Shown: positions 6,712 through 14,467 of the stretch, one piece after another
Position numbering within the stretch: position 1 is the stretch's first letter
How the letters are laid out: the number at the start of each line of letters is the position of its first letter
NCBI RefSeq assembly: GCF_028368975.1
Contig: NZ_JAQNDM010000002.1
Span: forward strand, 9,356,425 to 9,420,424
DNA: 64,000 nt
Origin: Stigmatella ashevillena
GTDB taxonomy: Bacteria > Myxococcota > Myxococcia > Myxococcales > Myxococcaceae
Direction of reading: 5' to 3'
Notes under the pieces: model-generated
The model's database searches: none
The model's input: the letters and a program-made list of their open reading frames with translations, nothing else
What the model was told of the DNA's origin: nothing
Translations under genes and position numbers: made by a program

Positions 6712-6930
6712 ATGTCGATCAACGGAATTGTGAACCAGGTGGCCGGCGGAGTTCGTGGCAACACCGCGACGGAGAACCAGTGGATCGCGAACGCGCCCCC
6801 TGAGATGCAGGGCCAGATGAAGGCGCAGCTGGAGATGCAGAAGATGCAGGAGATGGTGCAGCTGATCACGCAGATGATGAAGGCGATGCACGAGATGTCG
6901 ATGAGCATCATCCGCAACATCGGCGGGTAA
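6712..6930 (+). CDS. sctF: T3SS needle subunit-like protein, copy 5
   Basis: The 72-residue product is identical to the other copies. The DNA carries one private silent change (ATT for ATC at codon 6) and shares ATC with copy 1 at the IANAPP segment. The trailer diverges straight after the stop codon, yet the protein is unchanged, suggesting purifying selection or gene conversion. Confidence 0.8.
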   Translation: MSINGIVNQVAGGVRGNTATENQWIANAPPEMQGQMKAQLEMQKMQEMVQLITQMMKAMHEMSMSIIRNIGG

Positions 6931-6955
6931 TCGGACACCGGAAGTCGCAGTCAGG

Positions 6956-6996
6956 ACCGGCTTCGCGTGGGCCCTGCGGCCAGGCGCGAGGCCGGT
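6956..6996 (+). terminator. Hairpin terminator of needle gene copy 5
   Basis: ACCGGCTTCGCG / CGCGAGGCCGGT with one wobble, then TCTGCTTTG. It is diverged from the hairpin of copies 1-4, but the stem is preserved. Confidence 0.6.
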
Positions 6997-7141
6997 TCTG
7001 CTTTGGAGGGGTGCCAGATGCATCGGTCGCTCGCGGATCTTGCCGGGTTTGGGTTGCTTCCATGTCTTCGGAGGGCCGTGCTAACCTCGGCGCGCCCACA
7101 TGGGTGTAGGCTCTACGTCCCCAGTTGAGGACCTCCAATCG

Positions 7142-7582
7142 ATGGCGAATCCCGACAACGGAACCACCGGGCCCGAACTGCTCGAGAGGGCCATGGAGGG
7201 CTTCGAGTTCTACGAGCAGGGTGACTATGCCAGCGCCCGTAGCATCTTCGAGGAGCTCTGCGCGAAGGATCCGAGGGAGGCGTATTACCGGACGGCGCTG
7301 GGGGCCATCAGCCTCGCGGAAGATGAACTCGACCTGGCGCTGGAGAACTTCAATCAGGCCCTGGCGCTCAACGCAAAGGACGCTGCGGCGCTCGTGAACC
7401 GCGGCGAAGTCAGGTTACGGCTGGGAGACATCGTGGAGGCGGCCCAGGACTTTGCCCGGGCTGTCGATCTGGATCCCGAGAACAAGGATCCCCTCACCTT
7501 GCGCGCACGACTGTTGGTGGCTGCGGCCTTGGAAACCATCGAGGCCGCTCAGCGGAGTGCCCACTCCGAATGGACGAAATAG
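7142..7582 (+). CDS. TPR chaperone, SycD/SctG-like (copy 3)
   Basis: This 146-residue protein has about three TPR units (YEQGDYASARSIFEELCAKD, AEDELDLALENFNQALALN, RLGDIVEAAQDFARAVDLDP). Start ATG 7142 follows GAGGACCTCCAATC; an in-frame ATG at 7100 has no ribosome-binding site. The pattern NRGEVRLRLGD is shared with the other three small TPR proteins. It lies directly after the needle array and 37 bases before the fourth TPR gene, so the two are probably one operon. Confidence 0.82.
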   Translation: MANPDNGTTGPELLERAMEGFEFYEQGDYASARSIFEELCAKDPREAYYRTALGAISLAEDELDLALENFNQALALNAKDAAALVNRGEVRLRLGDIVEAAQDFARAVDLDPENKDPLTLRARLLVAAALETIEAAQRSAHSEWTK

Positions 7583-7619
7583 CTCTCTGGCGTCAGGAAG
7601 GCAGACGCTCCGTAGGCCC

Positions 7620-8315
7620 ATGACCAGCTCGCCTGGGCGGCGAGGGAAAACACCCCCTGGCCCCGTGAAGGTTCACCACTTCGAGAAGCGCTCCTCGCCT
7701 CGCCAGCCCCCGGCTGCGCGGGAGCCCGAGGGGCCCTCTCACGCCCATCCCACGTTGCCCGAGTTTTCGCTGCACGCGCGTCCCACCCTGCCCGAGGTCT
7801 CCTTGCCGCCACCGGCAGCGGAGGAAGCCGCTCCCGCACGCCGCAAGCGCGCCTCGGGAGCTTCCAAGGCGCGCCCACAGGGCCGTGCCCCGGCGCAGTC
7901 CGCAGGGGCCTCGCCCGCGTCTGCTCCCGCTCCCGGTGTGTCGGAGCGTCTGGCCGGCGCGCGCCGCCTCATCGAGGAAGGCAAGTTGGATGCGGCGCGG
8001 GCCGTCTTGGAGCGGCTCGTGGCGTTGGGGGTGGCGGGGGCCTCCGCGCATACCTTGCTCGGAGGCATCTATCTGGCCCAAGGCGTTCTGGATCGTGCGC
8101 TCACGTGCTTCGAGGAGGCGCTCTCGCGGGAGCCCGCGGATCTCTCCGCGTTGATCTCCCGGGGGCAGGTCCGGCTGAGCCTGGGAGATCTGCGCCGGGC
8201 TCAGGAGGATCTCCAGATGGTGCTGGAGTCTGGCACGGCGGGCAGCCCGCTCGTGCAGCAGGCCCAGCAGCTGTTGGCGCGCATCGGCGAGCTGCGCAAC
8301 CGCAAGCGGCGCTGA
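7620..8315 (+). CDS. TPR protein with Pro-rich N-terminus, SycD-like (copy 4)
   Basis: This 231-residue protein has a disordered Pro/Ala/Arg-rich N-terminal region (residues 1-100) with a short internal repeat, PTLPEFSL then PTLPEVSL. The C-terminal 125 residues carry TPR units (EEGKLDAARAVLERLVALG, AQGVLDRALTCFEEALSREP, SLGDLRRAQEDLQMVLESG). I start at ATG 7620, since the longer reading overlaps the previous gene. The C-terminal half is paralogous to the T3SS chaperone-like genes upstream. The extra N-terminal region is unusual for a SycD-type chaperone and could bind another T3SS part. Confidence 0.75.
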   Translation: MTSSPGRRGKTPPGPVKVHHFEKRSSPRQPPAAREPEGPSHAHPTLPEFSLHARPTLPEVSLPPPAAEEAAPARRKRASGASKARPQGRAPAQSAGASPASAPAPGVSERLAGARRLIEEGKLDAARAVLERLVALGVAGASAHTLLGGIYLAQGVLDRALTCFEEALSREPADLSALISRGQVRLSLGDLRRAQEDLQMVLESGTAGSPLVQQAQQLLARIGELRNRKRR

Positions 8316-8332
8316 GGCAGGCAGCGCCTCAG
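8312..8332. terminator. Two-way hairpin between convergent genes
   Basis: CTGAGGC, 7-base loop, GCCTCAG. It overlaps the stop codons of the TPR gene (+) and the lipoprotein gene (-). Confidence 0.5.
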
Positions 8333-8877
8333 GGACGCTGGAAGTAATTCCAGTTCTGGCCCTGGTCCTGGCTGATCATCAGGTAGGTCTTCGGATCATC
8401 GGGATTCCCCTCGAACTTCCCGAACTTCCAGGTGTAGGTCACGTTGCGGTTCTCGCGCTCATCCGCCGTCATGGAGCGGTCAAAGTTGTTCGCGCTGATG
8501 CAATTGTCCGAGGCCTTGAACCGGCCCTTGCTGGGATGGGTGGTGAACGTGGCGCCATCGAAGGTGGCGGTGCCCTCCATCTCGGTCCACGTCTGCGTCA
8601 CGCAGTTGTAGTCGCGCTGGTTGATGTAGACCTGTTGCTTGAACTTTCCGCTCTTGTCGAAGTCGAAGGCAACGGCGACGCCGCCTGCGTTGCCGATGTA
8701 CTGGCCCTGATCTCCAAAGAAGTTGGTGAAGGAGATGGTGCCGAACCGCCAATCGCCCTCGAGTTCGCTGGGCGGAGGGGTGCCGGGAGTCTCCTCATCG
8801 TCGCTGCACCCGGACAAGAGGGTGACGCAGCACACCCACGCCAGAGAAGAGGCCAGCAGGGTCGAACGCATGCTCAT
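8329..8877 (-). CDS. Unrecognised lipoprotein
   Basis: This 182-residue protein has an export signal ending in the lipobox L-L-S-G-C (Cys about residue 23), followed by an acidic Asp/Glu/Pro spacer, so it is predicted to be lipid-anchored. The rest is beta-rich with many aromatic residues and reads like a small lipocalin-type or beta-sandwich fold, but I recognise no family. I start at 8877 because the signal peptide then begins properly (MSMRSTLLAS) after AAGG; an upstream ATG at 8958 would add 27 residues before the signal. It is antisense within the T3SS locus and may not be part of that system. Confidence 0.75.
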   Translation of the reverse strand: MSMRSTLLASSLAWVCCVTLLSGCSDDEETPGTPPPSELEGDWRFGTISFTNFFGDQGQYIGNAGGVAVAFDFDKSGKFKQQVYINQRDYNCVTQTWTEMEGTATFDGATFTTHPSKGRFKASDNCISANNFDRSMTADERENRNVTYTWKFGKFEGNPDDPKTYLMISQDQGQNWNYFQRP

Positions 8878-9159
8878 AAGGGGGACCTTGGGTAATGGGG
8901 GAAGAGCCTGGAGGAAGAACCTCCGGAGGCATTTCGTCATGCCAATCTCCAGCGTCAATCATCGATAGAGTGGGTTCAAGGTAATCTTGAATGTCCCTGA
9001 GAGCCCGTATGCTTCGGCAGCGCTTGGGGAGGAAATTCAATGATTCTCAGAACTTGAACAGCCTCGATGGGGCGGTTGCCTTGCTGCTTGCAGGGGAGGC
9101 GCAACTTGGCCGGACTTCGAGCGACAATGAGAGGAACTTCCTATCCGGAGTCCCTTTTC
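8878..9159. other. Intergenic region between lipoprotein and T3SS-region gene
   Basis: This divergent intergenic region of 282 bases must carry promoters for both neighbours. There is no GGAAACTC-N14-CGATAATCA box. A GGAGGAAATTC stretch near 9029 and GAGGAACTTCC near 9130 resemble only the first half of that box. No RNA gene is seen. Confidence 0.4.
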
Positions 9160-9543
9160 ATGACGACCTCGTCTGTGGGTAAGACCCCTTCTCCCGCCCC
9201 GGCGGCTTCTACCAAGGATGTTCCCAAGGAGACCGCCAAGTCCTTGCTGCAGCCGGACGGCTCTTTCAAGCTGACCGACGAGCTGAAGAATGAGGCCGGC
9301 ATGGGCGGCTTCCTGAAGGGGTTGGGGACCGCCGAGCAGTCCCTCACTCGGGGCGTCGAGAAGAAGATGGCGGACTGGGCCAAGGCCCACCCGGGAGCGG
9401 ATGCGGCGGCATTCAAGGACCAGCTCAAGAAGACCCTCATGAGCGACGGGATGGCTTACAGCAACCTCCAGAAGTCCATCCAGCAGATGCAGGACAAGAT
9501 CATGGGCGACATGAAGGCCGCCGCCAGCGATCGCTTCGGGTGA
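9160..9543 (+). CDS. Unrecognised small helical protein, possible T3SS substrate
   Basis: I do not recognise this 127-residue protein. The first 35 residues are Ser/Thr/Pro-rich and probably disordered, as in many T3SS export signals. The remainder is predicted helical with a Met/Gln/Lys-rich C-terminal helix (QKSIQQMQDKIMGDMKAA). ATG 9160 follows GGAG by 9 bases; upstream in-frame starts lack support. It precedes the 77-residue-repeat gene by 120 bases on the same strand. Confidence 0.7.
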   Translation: MTTSSVGKTPSPAPAASTKDVPKETAKSLLQPDGSFKLTDELKNEAGMGGFLKGLGTAEQSLTRGVEKKMADWAKAHPGADAAAFKDQLKKTLMSDGMAYSNLQKSIQQMQDKIMGDMKAAASDRFG

Positions 9544-9663
9544 GTCCGAGAGGCTTGTGGCGGGAGCGCGTGGACGTGCTCCTGCTCAAGCCTCGTGACG
9601 TTCTGCTCGTGAAGTTCTGAAGGCGTTGTTCCTGGTTCTCGTCACTTTTACCTGGGGGAATTC

Positions 9664-11244
9664 GTGACCCGTATCAACCAGCCGACTCCCGCCGTCATCA
9701 AGTCCAGCACCCCTTCCGCTCAAACGGTCAAGACGTCTGTGGCTCCCCAGGGGCAGGTGACCCCGAGGACGACCCGGCAAGCGACCACCCGGGATGGCTT
9801 CCAGAAGGCCGCTGCGACTCCCATGGTGTTGAACCCTGAGTTCCGGGCCGCCGTTGCCGAGGTCCTGCCGGGGGGCACGCCGTCGACGGGAAACTCCGTC
9901 ACCCAACAGCAGGCCGAAGCAGCGGTGCGGGACGCCTTCAAGCAGCAGTTCAACGGGCGGCGCGAGCCGACCGCGGGCGAACTGGCCGACTGGAGCGCGC
10001 GGGGCAAGGAGCTGGCCGCGCAGAACGGCTCGGAGTTCCTGGCCGAGCGCATCTTCAGCGAGCTGAACAACTCGGTGTCCAGCGGCAAGGGCACGCGCCC
10101 CACCGGCGGCCCGGTCAACACCAACACCCCGGCCCAGCACATCCTGGAGGCGGCGGTGAAGGATGCCTTCAAGCAGCAGTTCAACGGGCGGCGCGAGCCG
10201 ACCGCGGGCGAACTGGCCGACTGGAGCGCGCGGGGCAAGGAGCTGGCCGCGACGAATGGCTCGGAGTTCCTGGCCGAGCGCATCTTCAGCGAGCTGAACA
10301 ACTCGGTGTCCAGCGGCAAGGGCACGCGCCCCACCGGCGGCCCGGTCAACACCAACACCCCGGCTCAGCACATCCTGGAAGCGGCGGTGAAGGATGCCTT
10401 CAAGCAGCAGTTCAACGGCAAGCGTGAGCCCACTGCGGGCGAACTGGCCGACTGGAGCGCGCGGGGCAAGGAGCTGGCCGCGACGAACGGCTCGGAGTTC
10501 CTGGCCGAGCGCATCTTCAGCGAGCTGAACAACTCGGTGTCCAGCGGCAAGGGCACGCGCCCCACCGGCGGCCCGGTCAACACCAACACCCCGGCCCAGC
10601 ACATCCTGGAAGCGGCGGTGAAGGATGCCTTCAAGCAGCAGTTCAACGGGCGGCGCGAGCCGACCGCGGGCGAACTGGCCGACTGGAGCGCGCGGGGCAA
10701 GGAGCTGGCCGCGACGAACGGCTCGGAGTTCCTGGCCGAGCGCATCTTCAGCGAGCTGAACAACTCGGTGTCCAGCGGCAAGGGCACGCGCCCCACCGGT
10801 GGCCCTGTCAACACCAACACCCCGGCTCAGCACATCCTGGAAGCGGCGGTGAAGGATGCCTTCAAGCAGCAGTTCAACGGGCGGCGCGAGCCGACTGCGG
10901 GCGAACTGGCCGACTGGAGCGCGCGGGGCAAGGAGCTGGCCGCGACGAATGGCTCGGAGTTCCTGGCCGAGCGCATCTTCAGCGAGCTGAACAACTCGGT
11001 GTCCAGCGGCAAGGGCACGCGCCCCACCGGCGGCCCGGTCAACACCAACACCCCAGCCCAGCACATCCTGGAGGCGGCGGTGAAGGACGCCTTCAAGCAG
11101 CAGTTCAACGGCAAGCGTGAGCCCACCGCCAATGAGCTGGAGAAGTGGAGCGCCCGGGCCAAGGATCTGGCCTCGAAGAACGGCTCCGAGTTCCTGGCGG
11201 AGCGGATCTTCACCGAGCTGAACGCGGCGGTGTCCAAGAAGTAG
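9664..11244 (+). CDS. Repeat protein with six 77-residue units, possible T3SS effector
   Basis: This 526-residue protein starts at GTG after GGGGGAATTC. Residues 1-80 are Thr/Ser/Pro/Gln-rich and disordered with no signal peptide. From residue 81 there are six near-identical units, the last truncated to about 61 residues. Each unit has a predicted helical core (AFKQQFNGRREPTAGELADW, then GKELAATNGSEFLAERIFSE) and a flexible linker (TRPTGGPVNTNTPA). The G-R-x-P-T-x-x-E-L-x-x-W core recalls DUF4214-like repeats, but the match is weak. The soluble repeat array and disordered N-terminus fit a secreted or effector protein. Function unknown. Confidence 0.8.
   Translation: MTRINQPTPAVIKSSTPSAQTVKTSVAPQGQVTPRTTRQATTRDGFQKAAATPMVLNPEFRAAVAEVLPGGTPSTGNSVTQQQAEAAVRDAFKQQFNGRREPTAGELADWSARGKELAAQNGSEFLAERIFSELNNSVSSGKGTRPTGGPVNTNTPAQHILEAAVKDAFKQQFNGRREPTAGELADWSARGKELAATNGSEFLAERIFSELNNSVSSGKGTRPTGGPVNTNTPAQHILEAAVKDAFKQQFNGKREPTAGELADWSARGKELAATNGSEFLAERIFSELNNSVSSGKGTRPTGGPVNTNTPAQHILEAAVKDAFKQQFNGRREPTAGELADWSARGKELAATNGSEFLAERIFSELNNSVSSGKGTRPTGGPVNTNTPAQHILEAAVKDAFKQQFNGRREPTAGELADWSARGKELAATNGSEFLAERIFSELNNSVSSGKGTRPTGGPVNTNTPAQHILEAAVKDAFKQQFNGKREPTANELEKWSARAKDLASKNGSEFLAERIFTELNAAVSKK
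9904..11241 (+). repeat. Six in-frame 231-bp tandem repeats
   Basis: Units start at 9904, 10135, 10366, 10597, 10828 and 11059; the last is partial. Inner units differ by only a few, mostly silent, bases (for example GGGCGGCGC versus GGCAAGCGT), suggesting recent expansion and likely copy-number variation between strains. Confidence 0.93.
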
Positions 11245-11271
11245 CGCTCCCGCGCTCCGATGGAGGGCGCT
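11243..11271. terminator. Possible hairpin between convergent genes
   Basis: Outer arms AGCGC/GCGCT enclose CTCC-GAT-GGAG between the repeat-protein stop and the convergent formyltransferase stop. Weak, no T run. Confidence 0.35.
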
Positions 11272-11276
11272 GGCTG

Positions 11277-12221
11277 TCAGCCCTGCCAGGGCTCGCTCTG
11301 AATTACCCACAGGGGCGTGTCCCCACATTGGACGAGCAGGGCCGTGCCGTCGCGCATCAGGATCGTGCCAGGGGCTGCCCTCACCCCCTTCATCGCAGGG
11401 GTGAGGACCGTGCTCTGGACCTGCTGCCGCTGCCCCTCCAGGGTGGCGAGTGCGGCGAAGGGGTGGCCCTCCTGCCACGAGGCCATCCGGCAGGCCCTGA
11501 CCCTCCGGTGGACGGCCAGGGCGGGCTGGCTCCAGTCGAGTTCCCGCTCGGCCGAGCCGAAATTGCCTGCGTAACCGGCGCCCAGCTCGGGTTGGGGCTC
11601 CCCCTGATCTCCCCAGGAGAGGCGGCTGAGCGCCTCGGGCAGCAGCCGCTCCCCCAAGGCCATCATCTTGTCCGTCAGCGATTCCGCCGTGTCCGCATCC
11701 TCGATGGGCTGCCCGCCCTGGGCGAGCAGGGGACCGGTGTCGAACTGCGCATCCATCCGGTGGAACGTCAGGCTCAGCTCCGGCTCGCCGTTCAGCAGCG
11801 TCCAGCCCAGGGGATTGGGGCCCCGGTAGCGCGGCAGCAGGCCGGGATGGGCGTTGATGGCCCCCTGGGGGGGCAGCGCCAGGGCCTCCGGGGGAATCCG
11901 CCAGGGGAAGAAGAAGCTCAGGAGGAGATCGGGCTGGACGGCCTTCAGCAAGGGGGCGATCCGATCGCGCCGACTGGGCAGGAGGATGTCAGCGGTGCTG
12001 GGGATGTGCTGGAGCACCTGGTGCATCATGGATCTGCCCAGGTCCGTCCGGGGCCGGGGGCCTCCGGGGCCGGTGGTCACCACCGCCGCCAGGGTGTGCC
12101 CCCTCGCCTGGAGCAGGTGGCTGATCGAGGCCACGACCAGGGGCGAGACGGTCAAGAGCGCAATGCGCCACCCGGAATATTGGATGTGTGCACCGTCGGA
12201 GGGAGGGGGAGCAGGCGTCAT
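11277..12221 (-). CDS. Formyltransferase-family protein
   Basis: This 314-residue protein has the formyl-transferase N-terminal fold of methionyl-tRNA formyltransferase, ArnA and related sugar N-formyltransferases, which move a formyl group from 10-formyltetrahydrofolate to an amine. The catalytic set is visible: I-N-A-H-P-G-L-L-P-R-Y-R-G-P-N-P (catalytic Asn and His) and F-D-T-G-P-L-L (catalytic Asp). The C-terminal 100 residues match the family's second domain only loosely. Its position antisense inside the T3SS locus suggests this is not the housekeeping Fmt. The substrate is unknown; an amino sugar or aminoacyl substrate is possible. Confidence 0.82.
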   Translation of the reverse strand: MTPAPPPSDGAHIQYSGWRIALLTVSPLVVASISHLLQARGHTLAAVVTTGPGGPRPRTDLGRSMMHQVLQHIPSTADILLPSRRDRIAPLLKAVQPDLLLSFFFPWRIPPEALALPPQGAINAHPGLLPRYRGPNPLGWTLLNGEPELSLTFHRMDAQFDTGPLLAQGGQPIEDADTAESLTDKMMALGERLLPEALSRLSWGDQGEPQPELGAGYAGNFGSAERELDWSQPALAVHRRVRACRMASWQEGHPFAALATLEGQRQQVQSTVLTPAMKGVRAAPGTILMRDGTALLVQCGDTPLWVIQSEPWQG

Positions 12222-12310
12222 TCGGGTGTCCTACCACCGTGCTGGAGGGGCTCCCAGTGCCCAGGGGGCTTGGGCACAGGACCGGGCACGGACTAGGATG
12301 GCCCGCGCCG

Positions 12311-14437
12311 ATGGCATCCAATCCGAACAGCTTTCTCTCCAAGTACTCCGACATCGTCCTCGCGCTGGTGGTGGTGGCCATCGTTGGGATGATGATCGTC
12401 CCGCTGCCCACCCTGCTCCTGGACGTGCTGCTGACGCTCAACATCAGCATCTCCGTGGTGCTGTTGCTCATCTCGCTCTATGTGCCGGGGGCGCTCCAGC
12501 TGTCGGTGTTCCCGACGCTGCTGCTCATCACCACGATGTTCCGGCTGTCGCTCACCATCTCCACGACACGGCTCATCCTGCTGACGGGAGATCCGGGAGA
12601 GGTGGTGGTGGCGTTCGGAAAGTTCGTGGTCCAGGGCAACTTCGTCGTCGGCGCCATCATCTTCGTCATCCTCACGGTGGTGAACTTCATCGTGATCTCC
12701 AAGGGCTCCGAGCGTGTGGCCGAAGTGGCCGCCCGCTTCACCCTCGACGCCATGCCCGGCAAGCAGATGTCCATCGACGCCGACCTGCGCGCCGGCTCGC
12801 TCGACATGGAGCAGGGCAAGAAGAAGCGCCGCGACCTGGAGCGCGAGAGTCAGCTGTTCGGCGCCATGGACGGCGCGATGAAGTTCGTCAAGGGCGACGC
12901 CATCGCCTCCATCATCATCACCGTCATCAACATCGTCGGTGGCCTCATCATCGGCGTGATGCAGAAGGGCATGGAGGTGGGCGCGGCGGCCCAGAAGTAC
13001 TCGCTGCTGACCATCGGTGACGGTCTGGTGGGCATGATCCCCGCCATTCTCATCTCGACCTGCGCCGGTATCATCGTGACGCGCGTGGGCGGCGAGGAAG
13101 AGGGCAACCACCTGGGCAAGGACGTGGGCACGCAGCTCACCGCCTACCCCAAGGCCATTGGCATCGCGGGCGGCATGCTCTGCGTCCTGGCCATCATCCC
13201 CGGTCTGCCCACCATCCCCTTCCTGGCGCTGGGCGGCGCCGCGGGCTTCGGTGCCTGGAAGATGCTCAAGGGCAAGGAGGAGGCCGCCGTGGCGGAGGAG
13301 TCGGGTGGCCTGGTTCCCTCCGAGTCGCCCAATGGCACGCCGGCCTCCACCGAGCCTCCTCCCAAGGAGCAGCTCAACCCCGAGTCCGAGGTCTTCGTCC
13401 CCGTCGTCACCCCCATCGTGCTGGAGGTGTCCGATGCGCTGGTGTCCTTCGTGGACTCCCGGCAGGACAACGGACGGTTCCTCTTCGAGCTCATCCCGTT
13501 CATGCGAGACGGCCTCTTCGTGGAACTGGGCGTGCGCTTCCCAGGTGTGCGCGCCCGCGGCAACTCGAACCTTCCCCAGGGCGCCTACCAGATCCAGATC
13601 AACGAGGTGCCGGTCGTCACCGGCCAGACCACGATTGGTCACGTGCTGGTCAATGACACCGTGGACCGGCTGAAGTTGATGAACGTCACGGGCTTCGAGG
13701 CCATCAACCCGGCCACCCGCCAGCCCGCCGCCTGGGTCCCCGAGCAGTACCGGGAGACGCTCGAGGCCGCGGGGCTCACCACCTGGGACGTGCCCGGCTA
13801 CATGATTCTCCACCTGGCCGCCATCCTGCGCCGCAACGCCCGCGAGTTCGTGGGCGTGCAGGAAGCCCAGACGATGCTGGACCAGTTGGAGAAGGCCTTC
13901 CCCGCCATCATCAAAGAGGTGGTGCCGAAGGTCGTCAACGTGCTGAAGCTCACGGACATCCTCCAGCGGCTCGTGGAGGAGGAGATCTCCGTGAGAGATC
14001 TCCGCGGCGTCCTCCAGTCCTTGTCCGAGTACGGTCAGGTGGAGGCCGACAACGTCATGCTCACCGAGCATGTGCGCTCGTCCCTGCGGCGCTACATCTC
14101 CCACAAGTACGCGCGTGGAACCGGCACCCTGGTCGTCTACCTGCTGGATCCGCAGATCGAGGAGGCCATCCGCGGCTCCATCAAGCGCACCTCGGCGGGC
14201 ACGCACCTGGCCCTGGAGCCCGAACTGGCGCAGGAGATCGTCCAGGCCGTCAAGGCCGAGTGTGGCCACCTGCCGCCGAGCGCGCAGCGCCCCGTCATCC
14301 TCACCGCGATGGACATCCGGCGCTACGTCCGCAAGCTGCTGGAGTACGAGTTCAACCCGCCGTTCTCCGTGCTCAGCTACCAGGAGCTCGCGCCCGACCT
14401 CAACATCCAGCCCGTGGCGCGCATCTCCACCCGGTAG
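12311..14437 (+). CDS. sctV: T3SS export gate protein SctV (LcrD/FlhA family)
   Basis: This 708-residue protein matches the family length. SctV forms the nonameric export gate ring in the inner membrane. Residues 1-330 or so carry about eight membrane helices. They include the conserved stretch LFPTLLLITTMFRLSL-type (here VFPTLLLITTMFRLSL), S-T-T-R-L-I-L, and the FHIPEP-type loop with GKQMSIDADLRAG. From about residue 370 the large cytosolic domain follows, with the conserved MLTEHVRSSLRRYISHKYA near residue 585. I start at ATG 12311, which gives the canonical N-terminus; a longer reading from 12188 runs into the divergent gene. It is intact and complete. Confidence 0.96.
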   Translation: MASNPNSFLSKYSDIVLALVVVAIVGMMIVPLPTLLLDVLLTLNISISVVLLLISLYVPGALQLSVFPTLLLITTMFRLSLTISTTRLILLTGDPGEVVVAFGKFVVQGNFVVGAIIFVILTVVNFIVISKGSERVAEVAARFTLDAMPGKQMSIDADLRAGSLDMEQGKKKRRDLERESQLFGAMDGAMKFVKGDAIASIIITVINIVGGLIIGVMQKGMEVGAAAQKYSLLTIGDGLVGMIPAILISTCAGIIVTRVGGEEEGNHLGKDVGTQLTAYPKAIGIAGGMLCVLAIIPGLPTIPFLALGGAAGFGAWKMLKGKEEAAVAEESGGLVPSESPNGTPASTEPPPKEQLNPESEVFVPVVTPIVLEVSDALVSFVDSRQDNGRFLFELIPFMRDGLFVELGVRFPGVRARGNSNLPQGAYQIQINEVPVVTGQTTIGHVLVNDTVDRLKLMNVTGFEAINPATRQPAAWVPEQYRETLEAAGLTTWDVPGYMILHLAAILRRNAREFVGVQEAQTMLDQLEKAFPAIIKEVVPKVVNVLKLTDILQRLVEEEISVRDLRGVLQSLSEYGQVEADNVMLTEHVRSSLRRYISHKYARGTGTLVVYLLDPQIEEAIRGSIKRTSAGTHLALEPELAQEIVQAVKAECGHLPPSAQRPVILTAMDIRRYVRKLLEYEFNPPFSVLSYQELAPDLNIQPVARISTR

Positions 14438-14439
14438 TC

Positions 14440-14467
14440 CGGCGGTGCCCTCCGGTCCTCACCGCCG
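14440..14467. terminator. Hairpin between convergent sctV and methyltransferase genes
   Basis: 8-bp perfect arms CGGCGGTG / CACCGCCG with a 12-base loop; it covers the stop codon of the minus-strand gene. Confidence 0.5.

Noticed and set aside
5271-6930. CRISPR-like array
   Set aside because: The repeat unit is about 445 bp and codes for protein; there are no short repeats with unique spacers.
9586-11478. 630-codon minus-strand reading opposite the 77-residue-repeat gene
   Set aside because: Arg/Ala/Gly-rich shadow whose repeats simply mirror the coding strand; no start context.
11277-12221. Housekeeping methionyl-tRNA formyltransferase (fmt)
   Set aside because: Catalytic residues fit the superfamily, but the second domain is weak and the usual def/fmt neighbours are absent; kept as a family-level call.
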